A stretch of DNA of 64,000 nucleotides from Episyrphus balteatus (Eukaryota; Arthropoda; Insecta; Diptera; Syrphidae), in contig NC_079134.1 of the NCBI RefSeq assembly GCF_945859705.1, positions 166,629,718-166,693,717 of the forward strand. The letters are read 5' to 3'. The position numbers and the translations under genes were made by a program. This document shows positions 1 through 11,527 of this stretch, in pieces (the first letter of the stretch is position 1; each line of letters begins with the position of its first letter). The notes beneath the pieces are model-generated. The model had not been told where the DNA came from and did no database searches. It saw only the letters and a list, made by a program, of their open reading frames with translations.

Positions 1-1804
1 AAAAATAAATTATTTAAACTTTTTTTTACTCCCAAAATATCGAAATAACTAAGTAAATAATGACTTTATTGAATTTTTAAAAAATACGTGTTTTATTAAA
101 GATAAAGGCCAATCGATTGACTTATTAATTTTTAAATTTACGACCTTGGGTTACAAAAGGTTAATGCAAATAAAAAAAAAAAACTGGGTTTCCCGGCAAA
201 AAAGTAGGATTCAGTTTTTTTGTTATTCTTAGGAACTTTAATATTTATTAGAATGAAGTCTTTAGTATTTGACTAAAAACTACTAGGTCATTAACTAATG
301 GTATAATTATGTCCATAATATTGCAAAATTTTATACAAAATCAATTAAAAAACGTAAACATTTTTTTTTTTCAAAATTTCATCTTTAAAACTTAATTTCT
401 CAAAATCTATTTGGTGAAACAACTTAAGTCAAAAAATTAAACAAAGAATAGATTACTAACTTTAATATAGCACAGAATTGTACGTGCATTTTCTGATTTT
501 TTATATTTTTTTTCTTCCGGCTAATCCAGGAGTAAGAGGGTTAGCACTTAAGTGGCTTTTACTGTAACAAGAAAATGAAAATTTTTCCTTCCGAATAACT
601 TTTTGGTCATTTGGTACCTATTTGATGTGGGAAATGTGCCTAAATATTTTTGGCCAGGTTTTAGACCACTGTGGGTCGTTAAAATTTTCTGCTTGTTAGT
701 CAGTCGTATGGTACTTCACTTTATTTCTAACTGTTATTGCTGTTTTTTTTTGCCAATCCGTCCCTTGTGCCCCCCCCAGAAAAAAATCCTGGATCCGCCC
801 CTGCCTCAACATCACACACAACAAAACAGAGCACACTTACTTTATACTCGTTTTAGTTATACAGAGGTCCGATTTGAGCGGGACAACGTCTCGTCTCTAG
901 AAATAGTCGTTATGCCAAAAAGGATTCGAAGAAACAATGAACCACACATACTCGTCGTTATTTCGTATTTTTGGACAAAAGAACGGATATAGAAATAAAA
1001 ATTGAAGAGTTTCCTCCAACAGAGAATTGGAATATGCGAAGAGGGTTGAAGGGTTGGAGAATTGGGGCTAGCCAAAGACTGTGCTCTCAAATCCTCATTT
1101 ATGTATACTCACGAAAAGCAGAGACTACATCGTCGACGATATTTCAAAACGGATGCAAGTTGTTGCCGAAGTTAGTGTGAAAAGGATTGTACACATCACA
1201 TACACTGAATATACACAACTTCAACCTCAATCTCCTCTACCTTCTGCCTGTTCCCCATCTTTTTTCGTCAGACTAATCCACCCTTTTTCTTTTGTGATGA
1301 CAAACGGAAAGTTTTCATCCCTCGTTAAATTAATTTATCTAATGCCCCCAGCGGCGACAATGCTGGGTGGTTCTCTTCTATTATCTTCGAATTCATTCAT
1401 ATACTAAACGAGTTGACTCTATTCTTCTTGAATTTCATCTTTTGAAGAAAAATAAGAATGAAGTGCTGCAGAAATATGGAAGTTGAAATAGTTACCCTAT
1501 TTTTTGTACTAAGTCGACTTAGGTTAATGAAGATTTTTGAAGTGGAATCTATTAATATCTCTTATTGTCTAGACTAGACAAACTAGATAACCTTAAATTC
1601 ATTAAGTGAAATTAGTCGCTTTGATACCAAAGCGTCCTAGTAACCTAAATGTTTAAATTAGGGAAAATTTTCAAAAAAATAATTTTTGGTTCAAAAAAAT
1701 TAATTTTTTCAATTAATTTTTTGTTTGTAGCAATGTTTTTGCTTCTGTCGATTAAATTACAATTGTTAGGTACAGATTCAAAAATTAATTTTTTTTTATC
1801 TAGC
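1..1804. other. Intron 6, largely featureless AT-rich DNA
   Basis: No exon of the Ryk gene could be read here. Positions 800-1400 are somewhat richer in GC but encode nothing recognisable in any frame; the open frames at 603-992 and 1081-1407 lack domain features. A possible hAT terminus at 788-803 is listed separately. The rest is AT-rich intronic sequence with homopolymer runs. Confidence 0.6.
788..803 (-). mobile_element. hAT-like terminal sequence, solitary
   Basis: On the minus strand this reads CAGGGGCGGATCCAGG, followed by a run of G. That is a common terminal sequence of hAT-superfamily elements in insects. No matching second end and no 8-bp duplication could be found nearby, so it is at most a truncated copy. 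Confidence 0.45.
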
Positions 1805-1957
1805 CGGAGTAAAAATAGAAATTGAACTTTTAAGGAAAAAAATTTAAAAAATCTTGACCGTACCACAGCCATTTGGCTGAAAATTTCGGCGTCCTCGCCG
1901 CACCACGACTGCATCACGTCCGCACCATATAATTTTGTATGAAAAAATCGCGCACCA

Positions 1958-2662
1958 TCTAATATATAAAAATCTCATGTCGCAGTGTTTGTTACCAAAC
2001 TCCTCCGAAACGCCTGGACTGATTTTTATGAAATTTTGTACACATATCGGGTAGGTCTGAGAATCGGCCAACATTTATTTTTCATACCTCTAAATTGTTA
2101 GGGTGGTCCAGCCAAATTTTGTATATCTTCTTGGAACGATCTTTTCGAAATTTTTTGTGTATGTCGAGAATTCTGAGAATCGGCCATTTGACCAACATGA
2201 ATTTTCATATGATAAAATGGTTAGGGTGGTCCAACCAAAATTTTTTTTTTTTGGAACGATTTTTATGAAATTTTGTGGGTACATCTGGTAAGTCTAAGAA
2301 TCGGCCAACAACTATTTTCATACCGTAAATGGTAAGCGTGGTCCACTCCAATTTTTGTTTAACTATTTTTTCAACTCTTGCCTTTATATGGTTTTCAAGG
2401 GGTTCAAAAAAGTTAGTTTTCCAACTCATATGAATAGCCTAAATTCGTAATATTTCATATTCTAAATACAGAAACTTTAAGCCTACAAATATCAATCTTG
2501 ATAATGCGATCAATAGAACTCAAAAAACACATTCTTTTATTAATAAAGACCTGTATTTTGATATTGTGATCCGATTTTTTTTTTTTTTGGAAAAGATTGA
2601 CATACTCCAAAATTGAAAGTGAATAGCAGAAGAAGTGTAACGAAGTCCGTCGGATCAGCTAG
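1958..2662 (+). mobile_element. Non-autonomous Helitron
   Basis: The 5' end is TCTAATATATAAAAATCTCA, a typical insect Helitron start; the 3' end is GGATCAGCTAG. The flanking host bases are A (1957) and T (2663), the A|T insertion site expected for Helitrons, with no target duplication. The interior (about 2010-2345) holds three diverged tandem units of roughly 115 bases, each with a TTTTATGAAATTTTG and a GAATCGGCCA block. No Rep or helicase coding sequence is present. The 3' hairpin is weak here. Confidence 0.78.
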
Positions 2663-2701
2663 TGATTCATAATGTTGGATTATTGAAAAATAAAAAAAAA
2701 A

Positions 2702-2815
2702 ACTACCGACTGCTTCTCAGATTCGAACCCGAGTATGTGGAACACTTGCAATTAGAAGTCCAACTCCTTATTTCCTTAACTACTCTACCATCAAGTCATG
2801 GCAATTTGTTGCTAA
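2702..2815 (-). repeat. tRNA-like sequence (SINE or tRNA fossil)
   Basis: On the minus strand a box A-like TGGTAGAGTAGTTAAGG is followed about 50 bases later by GGTTCGAATCT, one mismatch from the RNA polymerase III box B consensus. The spacing leaves room for an extra arm as in Leu/Ser tRNAs. The acceptor stem does not pair well, so I read this as a tRNA-derived repeat rather than a working tRNA gene. Confidence 0.5.
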
Positions 2816-3058
2816 GGTCAAAATAACTTTGAAGACGACATAAACATTTGTATAAGTACGAGAATAGAATTTTTGATCATGGTGCGGCGCGGCGGTCGTG
2901 CACAGAATTTTTTCATTTAAAATGAAAATGTGCGGACGTAGTGCAGCGGTTTAGAAAATTTTGATTATGGTGCGGACGTGGTGCAGCGGTGGTGCGGCGG
3001 CCAAAAAGTGATGCGGACGTGGTGCAGCCGTAGTGCGGTGAAATTCCATTTTTACTCG

Positions 3059-5990
3059 TGAAGATTTCAAATTAGTTGCAAACTTGGTTTGGATTATTGG
3101 ATTTAAGAAAATCTTTTTTTTTTAATTTTGTAGTTTTTAAGTAGTTATTGAAATTTCTTATAAAATTAAACTATAAATATTCTTTTATGAATAAAAAAAA
3201 AATTAAAACCAAGTCAAAAGAAGATTGCAAGCTCTCCGAGAGTGGAAGTTAACTCTAAACCCTTAATACGATAATTGGTTATACGATAATTGATTTTCAG
3301 TGGTAAAAACCATTGGTAAAATCAATGGTACAGTGAAAGAAGTATCCATTTTTTGAAACTCTTTGGTCCACGGGTATGATTTTGATCTTGAATTCTTAAA
3401 GATTTTAGCCTTTTTAGGAAATTTTTTAAACTTAATTTTCGCCTTAAATAGTTTTAAAATTCAAGAAAAACTTACAAAATTAATGTTTTTTTTTTTTAAA
3501 TTATCTTTTCTTGCATTTAGGCTAATGTTTATTGAAAAAAAATATTAATAAATGGTTCCACAACAGTAAATTTGGTTCGTTGTACACTCAATTTTTTTTG
3601 TGTGTGCCAGTGTAATTTAAGAACAAATTAATTTAACGTAATTCTTCTTAGTCTTATATATAAGCAATATTTCATGAAGTCTCGAATTTTTTTGAACTAT
3701 AGAAGCAAACTATTTATTCCTTAATAAAACAACTATAACTAATCCTACTTCTTGCAGTTTCTCATTAAATTTTTCTTCTTGTTAAAAAATAATTATAAAA
3801 CCTTACAATACCCTATAGAATAGAAGGCAATTCAAACTTTATAACAATAAGTCCTCCGGTAACCTGGTAACCCGCTCTCCCCAAATAGAACGCTCACCCT
3901 TGTGCGATTTGTGTGTGTACCTTTGGTTGAAGGTACATTAAAACAATTGCTTCTCTGTGTGTTAAGTTAGATTTAATGGAAATAAGGAACAAGCATCCCC
4001 GTATTTCATTTCCTATATCCTCTCTATCCACTTTGCTCTCTGTTCCAGACAGCCTATACTTCTTCTTACCAACTTTGTGTGTGTTCGTTCAGTTACATGT
4101 TATACTGAACTGACGAAGACTAGGTAACTCATGTGAGCCTACAATTACATTTGTGTATGATCTTGAAGCAACAAAAGCATGAAGCATCCCCCTGCAATAG
4201 ATTTATCTTTGAACTCATATCTGCTATCTATCTTTTGAATTCGTTTTGCAATGTCACCTTCCTTGGATACCTTTATCCTAGTTAACTCGGTGGCGTACGG
4301 TTCGGCGTGTCGGAGAGAGGTTTTTACCTTGATGAAATAGCGATATGCGCTGTTGAGTATCGTGTGTTGTCTCTAGTACAGTACACTTTCATGTACCTTA
4401 CCTACAAATACGCTAGCAAACTAGAGTCCTTTTGTTTTTTTGAGCTTGTTCATTCATTTAAGTGCGGTGGAATAATAAAAAGTGTGGCAGGGGTGTTTGT
4501 CAGTACCACTCCCGACCTCACAATCCGCATCAACCCCCCCCCTCCCCCATGGGAACAATTAAATTGGATTTTCCAAGGAATCGCTGCTGCTTCAGTGAAT
4601 TAGTACTAATGCTATGCAAGATCCAAGCTTGCGATGCCGCAGTTTATTTAGGTTATGAATCGGCATAATAATTTCTTTTTTTTTTTGTCTTGTTCCCTTG
4701 TTTTTGTTGTTGTATTTGGTTTTGTGAGAGTCGTGTGTCTTAAAAGGTGGTTGGGGGTGGATCTGTGCGAGGATTTGAGGTTAAAATGAAATGTAGGCCA
4801 TTTTTCTTTGTTATCTCTGTTTTTGTGGGTTTTGTAATTAGAATTTCCATTTTGGAAACATAGGCTGCTATACCGCCGCTACCAAATATCTACAATATAT
4901 TAAAAACCGCACAGTATTATTCTCTAAAGAAAATTACTTGAAGCGTAAAAAATGATAATGGGAATAATAACAGAAACAAAAGCAAGAACAAGAACAAAAT
5001 TATAAAAGCGAAATCAATTAGGAAATACATTTCGGTTGACTGGAATTTAGATAAATTCTAATATTTTGTTGCTTAATTCTTTTAATATTTATTTCTTAAG
5101 AAAAAGAGAAACCAATTTATTGGGTAGATATCAGAGTTTATTTTGTTTTTCGTTTAAGGCAAATGTAATACCTTGGTTGTAGGATATTTATGAAAAGCTT
5201 ATAAGGAAGTACGAGAGACTTAAGGAAGTACATTTATTCAAATATAAAAATTTTATTTGTTTTCTTGGATTTATGTTTTTAAATTAAAAGTTTATAAAAA
5301 ACATTCTCCGTAATCAGAAATTCTTTATAATTTGTGTTGAGTAATTCAATCTTCGTGGAACATTGCAGGAAATAGCAATTCTAAAGAGATCAACATTTTT
5401 ATTAGAAGATTGGATGCCTTATCGGTATCTTGCCAAACTAAAGCAACATATTTATCTACTAATTTTTAATCAACAAAATTATAATTTACAGATCTTCATT
5501 TCGTTTATTTTAAAATTAGGTTCGCTGCTTGTATGCCAATATTTAAGAATAAATTGTAATGGGACTGACATCTATTTTGGAAACTACACGGAGAAATAAG
5601 ACATGCTAAAAACAAATGAAATCATCATCATCATCATATAATAAAACGGCAAACACTTATTTTGTGGTACAAAATACGCGGCCCACAAAAACCGAAGGGG
5701 CATAAATTATATACCGAACGATAGGAAATTTTATCTAGATGTGCAGAATGTATACTTTTTTTTATTTTTTTTTACCGAAATAGATAAAAATAATAAATTA
5801 AAATTGAGAAAAAAAAAACAAAAACAAATGTGCTGAACCACGCCCTCTCCCTTCAGTAAGTGGAAACTTCTAAAAGCAAAGACGAGAACCTTCGAAGACA
5901 TTCTCGAATTTCGAATAAAATTAAGTGTTGCATATTCTTAGTAGTAAATTAAGTAATTTATATAGTGTGCTTATTTGAGCATAAATAAAA
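3059..5990. other. Intron 6, no recognised gene
   Basis: The stretch 3840-4640 is more GC-balanced and looks like single-copy sequence; translations on both strands give no kinase or other domain. A (TCA)n tract lies at 5620-5636. The remainder is AT-rich. Any functional content would be regulatory, which cannot be judged from one sequence. Confidence 0.55.
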
Positions 5991-6000
5991 GTTACAATTG

Positions 6001-6031
6001 GCACTCGAATTTTGAGTGCGGGGTCGGCTAG
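6001..6031 (+). mobile_element. Helitron 3' terminus with hairpin
   Basis: GCACTC (6001-6006) pairs perfectly with GAGTGC (6014-6019) around a 7-base loop; eight bases later comes CTAG (6028-6031) followed by host T (6032). A short hairpin just upstream of a CTRR end is the diagnostic Helitron 3' structure. I could not find the matching TC 5' end upstream, so the element's length is unknown and it may be truncated. Confidence 0.6.
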
Positions 6032-6199
6032 TCTGTATTAAACTAAATGCATTTCTGCATGATTGTTTGCACATTTTAAAATAACAGAACAGATCTTCTT
6101 AATGTCTTGCGACTAAACAAAGCATCTACATTGAAAACCCGAGTTTAAACGGAATTCCACCCCACCACCCCTGCACCACGAACGCACCATTTTAAGATT

Positions 6200-9100
6200 A
6201 AGATTTTGTACTTACTTGAGAAAACGCTTAATTTGGCATACCTTGACCCACGTAAATGCTAATTTCTTTGCTAATACTTTTGCTAGAAACTTTGTTATGG
6301 TTTTCATTCTTAGAAGAAATATCATTCTTTGTATCTGCGTTTAAAAAAATTGTATATCTTTTTTTATTGGTCAGCTATTATATATTCAAGGCAGTTCAAT
6401 TTTTCTTGCCCATGATAATTTTTGACATTGATGTCGCTTCGAAAAATGCGTCTTAAACATAACGTTTTCTTACTTTATTCTAATGCAGATAATAATTTTG
6501 AATAAAAAGGTCAAAAGTTTGCTGAAAAACCCATACATTTTATGATACATACTTGGAAACACCTGCAACGGGTAAAATCTTAATAGAATGTGTTTTTTTT
6601 TTTTGCCATAGCCCATTTTTGGATTTCATTACGAATATTAATGTATTAATATTATTGCGAATTTTTATACTAGATCTTTGGGTGGATATTCCACTAGATA
6701 TACTATACCTATTAACATCAAGATATGTGCGTACATGAATTGAGAAATATACTGAAGAGTTCGGTAATCTTTGAGTATGAAGAAATGGACCAGTTATCAT
6801 TGGTCTTCAACATCTCCCAAGTATCAAACTTACTGTATTAACTTTTTTTTTTCAATGGAGAAATAAATGAGATTGTTTGTTTAACATAAATAAAAATTCT
6901 TGTACAGCAGTGAGAGCGTATTCATAAAAACAACAGCTGTAGCTACCTTAGCATCAATTAATAATCCTATTGAAATAAAAAAGGGCTCCAGCGAGCGTTC
7001 AAAACCAAGGAGGACCGTTTGAATTGTTCCAAGAATCCCAAATTTTTTATTAGAATAAACCCCATTTAATTTTCCTCTTATAAGGGACACAGTTTATAGT
7101 AAACAAACTATTTATTGGTTTATTTAACATTACCTAATTTTTTTTTAATTTTTTGGTCCGATTAATTTTTTCCTTTACTGTTTAAAAAAAAAATATGTCA
7201 CTGAAAAAATGTATAAAATCTTATTATGGACCACTAAAGGCAAAAAACCCATACAATTTTAATACTTAATAAAAAAATTTAAGAAATAGGTTTGTGAACT
7301 TTAAGCATCCACTGTTGTAATCAATTTTGTTTTATTTTATTTAGGTGGTCATAGTTTTTGTTTTTAACAAAATTTGCAATTGACCAGTGCCGAAGCCTTC
7401 AAAAACATTAAAAAGTTAGAAAAAAATCATAGTAGGATGAAACCCCTTGGAAAAGGAGTAGAATAGATATGATAAAAATGAAAGGAAAAATAAATTACAG
7501 GCGAGCCGAGTTCGGGAAGTGGGTGGGTTGAGTTTTTAATGGTAAAAAATGGTATATCTCGATTTCCGGCAAAACTACAAATTTGTATGAAAAATTCAAA
7601 AAACCGAGTTTTTGGTTTTTTATTTTTATCTTTTTCAAAAATATGTTTTTTTTTCTACAAAATTTGGTGAAAATCTACCTTATTATGTCTCAAATACACA
7701 GTAATTTATTTGATTTAAAATATTAATTTTTTAACCTTATTTTGACTTAATATCAAAAAAACACCCTAATTTTCAATTGAAAATTCACGTGTCAAAATAT
7801 CAGTTTTTTTTTTCAAAAAATCGGTGGGTAATTTATTCGTTAAAATCTCTTCTTTCTGATGGTGTAAACATAAATTTACATTAGTATACCATAGTACATA
7901 TTCTCGGAAAATGGAAAAAATGAAAAAAGCTTAAATTCGAAATTTTTTTTTATCATCATTAACAATTTTGGCCTATTTATTAAAATTAACACTTTAATTA
8001 CACAAAAACCATTAGATTTTATGTTACTTGATAATTTTGTCTGCAGTTTTTGTGAGAAGACTATTTTTCAAATATTGAATGATCCGAAATCGATCTGAAA
8101 TTACTTTGAAAAATAGCAGTTACCTATAACTTGATGAATGAAAATTGAGGCGACCTGAGGAAATAATACCTACTGAGATGTTGCCTTGAGATCTCGACTT
8201 GTGTGATGACAGTGAATAAGAACTTCGCTTGAGCGAATGATTTACAAAATGTTAGTCATCGAAGTCTTGGATTCAATTCTTTCTTCTGTCTTAAAATGGA
8301 GAACAAATCTCAAATCTACCATATAAGCCAGTTTTATTTTTTTTATTAAGAATCATTCCCTGACATGAAAATTTATATATTGAAACTTCTAAAAACTTCT
8401 AAATGCAATTATCACTTTTTTTCTCGCTTAATATATTTGTTGACAATTTCGGTGTCATTGAAATGCTAAAAACTGAAAAATTGTCTAGATACGGTCGAAC
8501 AAGATATTGTCGAAATATTTACTTTTGTAGAAACTTTTTGCTTCTTTGAAAACATCAAAGAAATTAGTGCAAAGGAATGAAAAGGGTTACAGCGACAAAT
8601 AAATTGCCTTTAATAAACAATCCAAAATGAAATGTTAATATTGTACTAAGTTCTTGAGTCTTGACCTGAATTTAAACGAAGAAAATCTTTATTTAACAGA
8701 TTTACTACAAAAAACCTGTTGGAAAATGGAATACTGCGACTAAGCCTTCTGATGAAAATTTACAGCAAAGATGTAAAAAAGAAAATAAAGTAGCCTTAAA
8801 TAATATGTAATTATCTCAGAACCACTTAAATCAATGTTCAATTCCCAAACTTCCATTTTAATTCTTCAATATTCTTCTACAAACAAATTGTAGCCAGATT
8901 ACTATAAGAACCTTAGGGAACAAAACTTCATTTAAATGTTCCATTAAAATTGTCCATGGATATATCCCTTCTCCCTTCAATATTAATTCGCCCTTAATCA
9001 CAAATTCACAATCCTCATATAAAGCAAAATTATAAATATTACTTTAGGTCCTTGCTATAAACACATTTGATATCATATTTCTGATATCCTTGTAGCCACT

Positions 9101-9695
9101 TAATTAAAAAAGCCCTTGGTCCAAAATTGTGTTCAATATAATTTTGTTTTACAAAATTACAAGCAGGAAATTCAAAATAATAATGAGTATGTAGAGTATA
9201 GATGCAATTCACATAGGTATATAGAGTTACTAGATATTTAGATGTAAATTGAGGTAGAGTCTGTATAGGGTGATTGTATGGTTAATACAATTGTGCCTCA
9301 GGATTCAGCCACACCTACCACACAGGTCAAAATGATATTATAGTCCTTAAATTTGAATTCGAAACAGTACTAAATAATATAAAGTACATTTATATTAAAA
9401 TGTTATTTGCAAAAAGGGATAAAAGGATACCAGATGAATGTCCTTTAGAGATAAAAAAAAGTTGTTAACTTCATTTGAACTAAAGTTAAATAAAAACAAA
9501 GTACCTACACTGTCTAAATACGTTCGTCCTTTTTTTTTGTATAATAAACCAATACCTAACCGTGATGGAAAAAAAAGTGACAACTCAGGGATATAAATAA
9601 AACCACCAAATCACCGAAAAAATCCTGTCTATTTGTATTCCCAAAAAATAAGTTTTTTTTTTTAACGATGAAAAATGTTATAAAAAAAAACTCAC
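6200..9695. other. Intron 6, AT-rich, no recognised gene
   Basis: Adjacent to the exon 6 donor. Many poly-A/T runs and scattered short frames. The minus-strand frame at 6881-7090 has an ordinary-looking composition but no recognisable motif, and lacks splice signals in a useful phase. Nothing here supports a coding exon or RNA gene. Confidence 0.55.
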
Positions 9696-9838
9696 CTGAG
9701 TAAGTTGCGATGAGGCGTAATACGAAATCCTCGAGGGACACACTGATTCGGGTTTCGAGTATATCGTCTCTGCTATCTGGTCACCCATTGGCAATAGAGC
9801 TGTCGCATATGGTGATGGTGTAGGTGAACCACGAAATC
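9696..9838 (-). CDS. Drl-2: Exon 6: cytoplasmic segment before the kinase domain
   Basis: Completes Arg271 and encodes residues 272-318. The peptide begins FRGSPTPSPYATALLPMGDQ and ends with a SRISYYASSQLTQ block. This is the region that in Ryk proteins leads into the atypical kinase domain. Acceptor TTTAG|GA, donor CAG|GTGAGT, phase 0 out. I looked for a following kinase exon between 9695 and 1 on the minus strand and found none: no glycine-loop, Lys or catalytic-loop motif was recognisable. The rest of the gene should therefore lie beyond the window edge. Confidence 0.87.
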
Positions 9839-10041
9839 CTAAAGAAAAAAGAAAAATTGGACAAAAAAAAACCACAAGCTTAGTGACACATTCAAATGAA
9901 TATCCTGCGAATGGCATACGCGAAGGATATATAGGTACAGGAGCAAAATATTCAATTTCCTCCTCCATATAACCTCTCGTATGTTGTTCATTTTGACAAA
10001 AAAAAAAAAAACAGTTTTTTGTATAAAAGAAGACCACCTAC

Positions 10042-10205
10042 TGTCAAATATATTACATGACTTTTTTGACTCTGTCAGCGGGAACTTATTCAGGCTGGCA
10101 ATCGTTGCATATGATCCGCTGTTCACACTCGGTGGCCGTCCCAAAGGATCCAATCGTATAAATACATTTTGGTGGCTTCCGTAGGCAGCAGTTGTAAAGC
10201 TTGTA
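10042..10205 (-). CDS. Drl-2: Exon 5: cytoplasmic juxtamembrane segment
   Basis: Completes His216 and encodes residues 217-270 plus one base of Arg271. The peptide includes TSFTTAAYGSHQNVFIRLDP and a GSYATIASLNKFP block, a Tyr/Ser/Thr-rich cytoplasmic segment without known domains. It follows directly from the RQDSL end of exon 4, and I recall the same order in the fly Drl-2-type receptor. Acceptor TATAG|T, donor GACA|GTAGGT; phases 2 in and 1 out agree with both neighbours. It is separated from exon 4 by a 4.3 kb intron that contains copies of a ~1 kb repeat family. It lies 203 bp from exon 6. Confidence 0.87.
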
Positions 10206-11527
10206 CTATAAAAGATGAAAGGAAAAAAAAGGACCAAAAATGAAATGGATTTTCTTTGACAAAAAAAAATAGAATCCTTATTTCTATGAAATACCCTAGC
10301 TTCATTTAAAAAAAAAGTCAGCTATCTCCTTTATTTGTGTGTATATTGCCTGTCAGCTACAAAAATATTTTAGACTTTTTATCTCTCTGCCCCAAAAAAA
10401 AAATACACCTGTCAGACATTGTAAAGGTGTCAGAGAAAAGGAATTTAAATCCTGATTCTTTCGCACTTTATTACATGTCCTTGTCCTTACCTACTATGAT
10501 ACTATGACTCAATCCTTTTTTTTTTTTACTGTTTTTTGCAGAAAAAAAGTGATAACCGTGTTCTTATGGTCACAATGAAAAGTTAAGGATGGAGTTTTAC
10601 CTGAAACTCTTCCTTTTTTCCCATGCTCCTCTTGTAATACAAAAGGAGAAAATTCGCTAAAAACTGTAACATATTTTTTTTTTCGTATTGAATCTGTAAA
10701 AAAAGAGACTTTTCCATTTGAATTTTAAATTTCCGCTCACGTCCTTCAATGTTTTTTTTTTTTTGTAGATATCCTGTCAGCCGAAATATCGTAGCGGGAG
10801 TTGAACTCATCCATCCATTGTCGTTGTCATCGTGACGACTATCAACAGCAAAAGAAGCTGAGCGAAAGAAATCCGGTTTAATTGAGGGTATTTATACAAC
10901 GGTAACACGAAGAGCAACACCATGAATACTAAAGCAGTTAACTTTAAATACATAAAATTTTAGGTGGATTTCACCATTGAATTTGAATAAAACAGTCGAC
11001 TTTAAGAATTTAAAATTTCAACAATTTTACTCTTTGAAAAAAGTTTTCATGTTGAAAAACAAAAAAATTACTCTGCGAAAACAACAAACTAATTAAATTC
11101 TTAAATGTGACAAATGGGGTAACCAAAATTTTTTATAGCCTTTAATGAAAGCAGTAGACAGAAGTTAAGCATGTTCAGCTTTAAAAATGAGAAACAACAA
11201 ATGTTAATTTGACATGTGAAGTTTAAACATACTTAAGGAAATGTAGTGACTAGATAAGCATTGACGACGATTTGCTATTGGACATTTTCAGGAAATATTA
11301 GGGACTAGATATTTAGGCAACGTCATTTTCTGAACAGAAATTTGAGTAAATTGACTAAATTAGTTTGGATACTTCATTATTGTCAAATTTCGAAATTTTA
11401 CATGAGAAGGAGCAGACACAAAATTTCACTTTACTTTAATTAAGAATATTAATTATAACCGATAGTGCACTTTTTACTTGTTTTTCACACGAATATATCT
11501 AATTCTGCTACCGTATTTATATAATTA
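10206..11527. other. Intron 4, distal part
   Basis: Between exon 5 and the first repeat of the ~1 kb family. AT-rich with long T runs at about 10500-10530 and 10750-10765. No coding potential, RNA gene or element boundary could be supported. Confidence 0.55.

Larger units (their letters stand above)
1805..3058. mobile_element. Inverted-repeat element with GTGCGGACG-type ends, broken by a Helitron
   Basis: The left part (from about 1805) and right part (to about 3058) are imperfect inverted copies. Left: GAGTAAAAATAGAAATT, then a block with CGCACCACGAC and CACGTCCGCACC. Right: the complement of these, including GTGCGGACGTGGTGCAGC repeated at about 2931, 2972 and 3011, ending near GAAATTCCATTTTTACTC. 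The interior is occupied by a Helitron (1958-2662) and a tRNA-like sequence. Shorter relatives occur at 6155-6190 and 31735-31895, so this is a dispersed family. Its class is not clear. Confidence 0.55.

Noticed and set aside
6881..7090. Possible missing kinase exon of the receptor on the minus strand
   Set aside because: The peptide shows no kinase motif and no splice sites of phase 0 flank it.
1..9695. Kinase-domain exons of the receptor
   Set aside because: I looked on the minus strand for glycine-loop, Val-Lys and catalytic-loop motifs and found none; they are presumed to lie beyond the window.
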